Assembly: GCF_000583655.1 (NCBI RefSeq)
Contig: NZ_BAKI01000010.1
Location: 1-64,000 of the forward strand
Length of the DNA: 64,000 nt
Direction of reading: 5' to 3'
DNA from: Lentilactobacillus farraginis DSM 18382 = JCM 14108
GTDB taxonomy: Bacteria; Bacillota; Bacilli; Lactobacillales; Lactobacillaceae
Shown here: positions 60,890 through 64,000 of the stretch, in pieces
Position numbering within the stretch: the stretch's first letter is position 1
Layout: every line of letters starts with the position of its first letter
Translations under genes and position numbers: made by a program
Notes under the pieces: model-generated
What the model saw: the letters and a program-made list of their open reading frames with translations, nothing else
The model's database searches: none
What the model was told of the DNA's origin: nothing

Positions 60890-63037
60890 ATGAACTCAAA
60901 TAAAAATGGGCTTTTTAAAAATAGTCTATTTTACATTGTCATATTCTTACTGATAATGGGTGTCATCTACTTTTTCAATGGAAGTAGTTCAAACACACAA
61001 TCTCAGGAAGTCCAATCGAGCCAATTTGTGAAGGACTTGAAGAGTGACAAAGTAAAAAGCTTTTCAATTCAGCCTTCAGGCGGTGTTTACAAAGTAACCG
61101 GTGAATACAGGCAGGGCCAAAGGGCTAAGGTGAACAGCAACTTCTTGGTTGGCGGCAATCAAAGCCAGTCTAAGAATGTTACTAAGTTCACAACAACCGT
61201 TCTTGAGAATAACTCCTCAATTGCTGAAATCACCAAGGCCGCGCAGTCGAATAATATTAAGATGAATGCAAAGCCTGAAGAGTCAAGCGGTTTTTGGGTA
61301 AACTTACTGGTTTACGTACTACCGCTGTTACTATTTGTATGGTTCTTTTATATGATGATGGGCCGAGCTGGCGGTCAAGGCGGCGGAAATGGCAGAGTGA
61401 TGAACTTTGGCAAATCCAAGGCTAAGCCAGCCGACAGTAAGCAAAATAAGGTACGTTTCTCAGATGTTGCCGGTGAAGAAGAGGAAAAGCAGGAACTTGT
61501 TGAAGTGGTTGAGTTTCTGAAAGATCCACGTAAATTCACCACCTTGGGGGCCACCATTCCGCATGGTGTTTTATTGGAGGGCCCTCCTGGTACCGGTAAG
61601 ACTTTGCTTGCAAAGGCGGTCGCTGGTGAAGCGGGCGTTCCATTCTATTCAATTTCCGGATCGGATTTTGTTGAAATGTTTGTTGGTGTTGGTGCCAGTC
61701 GTGTTCGGGACTTGTTTGATCAAGCCAAGAAAGCAGCACCGGCCATCATCTTTATCGATGAAATTGATGCCGTTGGTCGTCGACGTGGTGCCGGTATGGG
61801 CGGTGGCCACGATGAACGTGAACAGACGTTGAATCAATTATTGGTTGAAATGGATGGTTTTAGCGGCAATGAAGGTGTGATCGTAATTGCCGCTACCAAC
61901 CGGGCAGATGTATTGGATCCAGCTTTAACCCGTCCTGGACGTTTTGACCGAAAGATTTTGGTTGGCCGGCCTGATATTAATGGTCGTGAAGCTATTTTGA
62001 AGGTTCACTCCAAGAATAAGCCGTTTGCCAATGATGTCGACTTGCACGAAATCGCCAAACAAACCCCTGGTTTTGTGGGTGCTGACTTGGCCAACCTGTT
62101 GAACGAAGCAGCATTACTGGCTGCCCGGCGCAACAAGACCGAAATTGACGCCAGTGATATTGATGAAGCCGAAGACCGGGTAATTGCCGGTCCTGCCAAG
62201 CGAAATCGGGTCATTTCCAAAGAAGAACGCGAAACCGTGGCTTACCACGAAGCCGGTCATACCGTTGTTGGGTTGGTACTTAACGATGCTCGGGTAGTCC
62301 ACAAAGTAACAATCGTGCCCCGTGGTCGTGCCGGTGGTTATGCAATTATGCTGCCGCGTGAAGATCAACAGTTGATGTCTAAACGGGACGCAATGGAACA
62401 AATTGCTGGTTTAATGGGTGGCCGAGCTGCCGAAGAGATTGTTTTCCATTCACAATCATCCGGTGCTTCGAACGACTTTGAGCAGGCAACCAACATTGCT
62501 CGGGCGATGGTTACCCAATACGGCATGAGTGAACGGCTTGGTAATGTGCAGTTGGAAAATCCAGCTCAGGATACTTATGGACCGCGTTATTCACAGGAAA
62601 CTGCCGCTGCAGTCGATGAAGAAGTTCGTCGATTAACCAATGAAGCGCATGAAACAGCTAAGAAGATCATCGAGGAACATCGTGACAAGCATAAGCTGAT
62701 TGCACAAGCATTGCTTAAGTACGAAACACTTGATGAAAAACAGATTCTTTCTTTGTGGAAGAATGGGAAGATGCCTGAAAGTTCAAAGACAAACGAATTT
62801 CCAAGTGAACGGGCCGCAACTTTTGAAGAAGCTAAACGGGAACTGGAACGTAAGGAAGCTGAACGTCAGGCCCAACTGGAGAAACAGCACGAAGGCCAAG
62901 ACACTGATGATCAATCCAAGGATAAGCATTCAGCGGATTCATCTGAAAATGTCAAAAAGCCGGACGATGATTCCACCAGTGAAAAGAAAACCGATGATCA
63001 ACCTAACCAAAATGATCATCATGATGACAGTAATTAG
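60890..63037 (+). CDS. ftsH: ATP-dependent zinc metalloprotease FtsH
   Basis: A membrane-bound hexameric AAA+ protease. The 715-residue protein has two N-terminal membrane helices ([19 protein letters not shown] and [20 protein letters not shown]) flanking an external domain. Walker A is [17 protein letters not shown], the pore loop region [11 protein letters not shown], Walker [12 protein letters not shown] and the second region of homology RPGRFDRKI. The zinc site is [12 protein letters not shown]. The last 75 residues are a charged, disordered Glu/Lys/Asp/Gln tail. ATG 60890 follows GAGGAGG by 6 bases. Confidence 0.97.
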   Translation: MNSNKNGLFKNSLFYIVIFLLIMGVIYFFNGSSSNTQSQEVQSSQFVKDLKSDKVKSFSIQPSGGVYKVTGEYRQGQRAKVNSNFLVGGNQSQSKNVTKFTTTVLENNSSIAEITKAAQSNNIKMNAKPEESSGFWVNLLVYVLPLLLFVWFFYMMMGRAGGQGGGNGRVMNFGKSKAKPADSKQNKVRFSDVAGEEEEKQELVEVVEFLKDPRKFTTLGATIPHGVLLEGPPGTGKTLLAKAVAGEAGVPFYSISGSDFVEMFVGVGASRVRDLFDQAKKAAPAIIFIDEIDAVGRRRGAGMGGGHDEREQTLNQLLVEMDGFSGNEGVIVIAATNRADVLDPALTRPGRFDRKILVGRPDINGREAILKVHSKNKPFANDVDLHEIAKQTPGFVGADLANLLNEAALLAARRNKTEIDASDIDEAEDRVIAGPAKRNRVISKEERETVAYHEAGHTVVGLVLNDARVVHKVTIVPRGRAGGYAIMLPREDQQLMSKRDAMEQIAGLMGGRAAEEIVFHSQSSGASNDFEQATNIARAMVTQYGMSERLGNVQLENPAQDTYGPRYSQETAAAVDEEVRRLTNEAHETAKKIIEEHRDKHKLIAQALLKYETLDEKQILSLWKNGKMPESSKTNEFPSERAATFEEAKRELERKEAERQAQLEKQHEGQDTDDQSKDKHSADSSENVKKPDDDSTSEKKTDDQPNQNDHHDDSN

Positions 63038-63053
63038 ATTATTTAACGGAAAT

Positions 63054-63088
63054 GAGTTTAGGGTGATGAAACCTCTAAACTCGTTTTT
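63054..63088 (+). terminator. Terminator after ftsH
   Basis: GAGTTTAGGG pairs with CCTCTAAACTC (one bulge) and ends in five T residues. Confidence 0.85.
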
Positions 63089-63111
63089 GTTATGAACGGG
63101 GAGATTAATTA

Positions 63112-64000
63112 ATGAAAGATTATCTAGTAAAAGCAACAACAACGGACGGTATGTTTCGAGCGTATGCCGTTGACGCCAAAGAAACTATTTCAACGGCTCA
63201 AAAAGACCATGACACTTGGAGTGCTTCATCGGCGGCTTTGGGGCGGACCCTAATTGGCTCACTAATGTTGGCTGCCTCTGTGGATAAGAGCGGTGAAGCA
63301 ATTACCGTTAAAATCAATGGGCAGGGACCAGTTGGTGGGATTGTTGTCGACAGTGACTCAAAGGGACATGTTAAAGGCTATATTCAAAATCCACATGTTC
63401 ATCTCCCGTTAAATAAAAAGCATAAAATTGACGTCAGCAAAGCGGTTGGTGTTAATGGTTTTCTTGAGGTTACTCGAGTATCAGCCAATGAGGATCCTTA
63501 TACCAGTAGTGTGCCGCTTGCATCAGGCGAAATTGGGGATGATTTTACCTTCTATTTGGCGCAATCCGAACAGATTCCTTCGGCGGTTGGCGTTTCAGTA
63601 TTCGTAAATGATGATAATTCAATTGGTGCTGCCGGTGGCTACTTGATTCAAACGCTACCAGGTGCTAGTGATGACGCGATTACGAAAGTGATTAATCGGA
63701 TTAAAGAAATGCCAATGATTTCTGAATTGCTGTTGGATCACCAAACGCCGGAAGAGATGCTTGAGTTGATCTTTGGAAAGAACAATTTACATTTTTTGGA
63801 TAAAATGCCGGTTGAATTTTATTGCAATTGTTCCAAGCAAAAATTCGCCCAGGACCTTGCCGGCATCTCGGTTGACCAGCTTGAAACGATGTTGAAAGAA
63901 GATCGGGGTGTCAGTGTTACCTGCAACTTCTGCCAGTCAAAATACCGGTATAATGAAGAAGAACTAAGGGCAATCATCGCTGCTGCCAAGCAGAAAAAGG
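63112..64000 (+). CDS. hslO: Redox-regulated chaperone Hsp33, 3' end beyond window
   Basis: Hsp33 is a holdase switched on when its zinc-binding Cys residues oxidise. The open frame gives 296 residues without stop at the window edge, about full family length. It has KDYLVKATTTDGMFRAYAVD, LGRTLIGSLMLAA, GQGPVGGIVVDSDSKGHVKG, and IPSAVGVSVFVNDDNSIGAAGG. The redox switch is intact as C-N-C (FYCNCSKQKF) and C-x2-C (TCNFCQSKY). Only the last few residues can be missing. ftsH-hslO order matches Bacillus. Confidence 0.95.
   Translation, partial: MKDYLVKATTTDGMFRAYAVDAKETISTAQKDHDTWSASSAALGRTLIGSLMLAASVDKSGEAITVKINGQGPVGGIVVDSDSKGHVKGYIQNPHVHLPLNKKHKIDVSKAVGVNGFLEVTRVSANEDPYTSSVPLASGEIGDDFTFYLAQSEQIPSAVGVSVFVNDDNSIGAAGGYLIQTLPGASDDAITKVINRIKEMPMISELLLDHQTPEEMLELIFGKNNLHFLDKMPVEFYCNCSKQKFAQDLAGISVDQLETMLKEDRGVSVTCNFCQSKYRYNEEELRAIIAAAKQKK

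Overview
The window looks like a chromosomal segment of a lactobacillus (family Lactobacillaceae, low-G+C Gram-positive). The signs are a heme/menaquinone-dependent cytochrome bd operon next to a type II NADH dehydrogenase, an L-lactate dehydrogenase, class II HMG-CoA reductase (mevalonate pathway) together with an orphan ispE, a Trp T-box, strong AGGAGG-type ribosome binding sites, many TTG starts, and gene order shared with other Firmicutes. I cannot name the species. I found no rRNA, tRNA, CRISPR array, insertion sequence or prophage.

Layout. Positions 1-11.6 kb form a respiratory region: ndh (minus), cydABCD (plus), two NADPH-dependent FMN-reductase-like flavoproteins (the second fused to a PAS-like domain) and a long-chain polyprenyl diphosphate synthase (minus) that fits menaquinone side-chain supply. 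Positions 11.9-20.7 kb hold helD (minus), T-box-trpS, a Ppx/GppA protein, and a run of mvaA, an unknown HELLH-motif protein, a sirtuin and a DUF72 protein. From 20.9 to 32 kb lies the classical Firmicutes block metG-tatD-rnmV-rsmA-veg-ispE-(znuCB)-purR-glmU-prs. Positions 32-51.5 kb carry other conserved blocks: HAD phosphatase/HD hydrolase/lipL (minus), DUF1934-rpoE-pyrG-murA-rpmE2, an MFS exporter, sortase A, a low-molecular-weight phosphatase, an unknown protein, murF-cshA-acpS-alr-mazEF, a CBS/ACT protein and ldh. From 51.5 kb to the end the first block resumes: pth-mfd-flippase-rqcP-divIC-yabR-tilS-hpt-ftsH-hslO, the last gene running off the window.

Regulation visible in the sequence includes a Trp T-box, a pyrG leader with a GGGCTCC initially transcribed sequence and terminator (CTP-sensing by reiterative transcription, as known in Bacillus subtilis), a Zur-type palindrome before znuCB, a PurBox-like site before purR, and repeated TTTCACAA half-sites before redox genes. 

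The most striking global feature is that 14 genes are broken by 15 single-position frameshifts. Fourteen are restored by adding one base and one by removing one base, often at short homopolymers. Genes expected to be essential or near-essential (metG, murA) are among them. This pattern suggests uncorrected sequencing indels rather than gene decay. I therefore annotate these as one gene each and mark the break. The most notable true biological features are a MurA with Asp in place of the fosfomycin-target Cys, the pyrG attenuator, an uncharacterised HELLH zincin-like protein beside HMG-CoA reductase and a sirtuin, and an FMN-reductase/PAS fusion with an acidic repeat tail.
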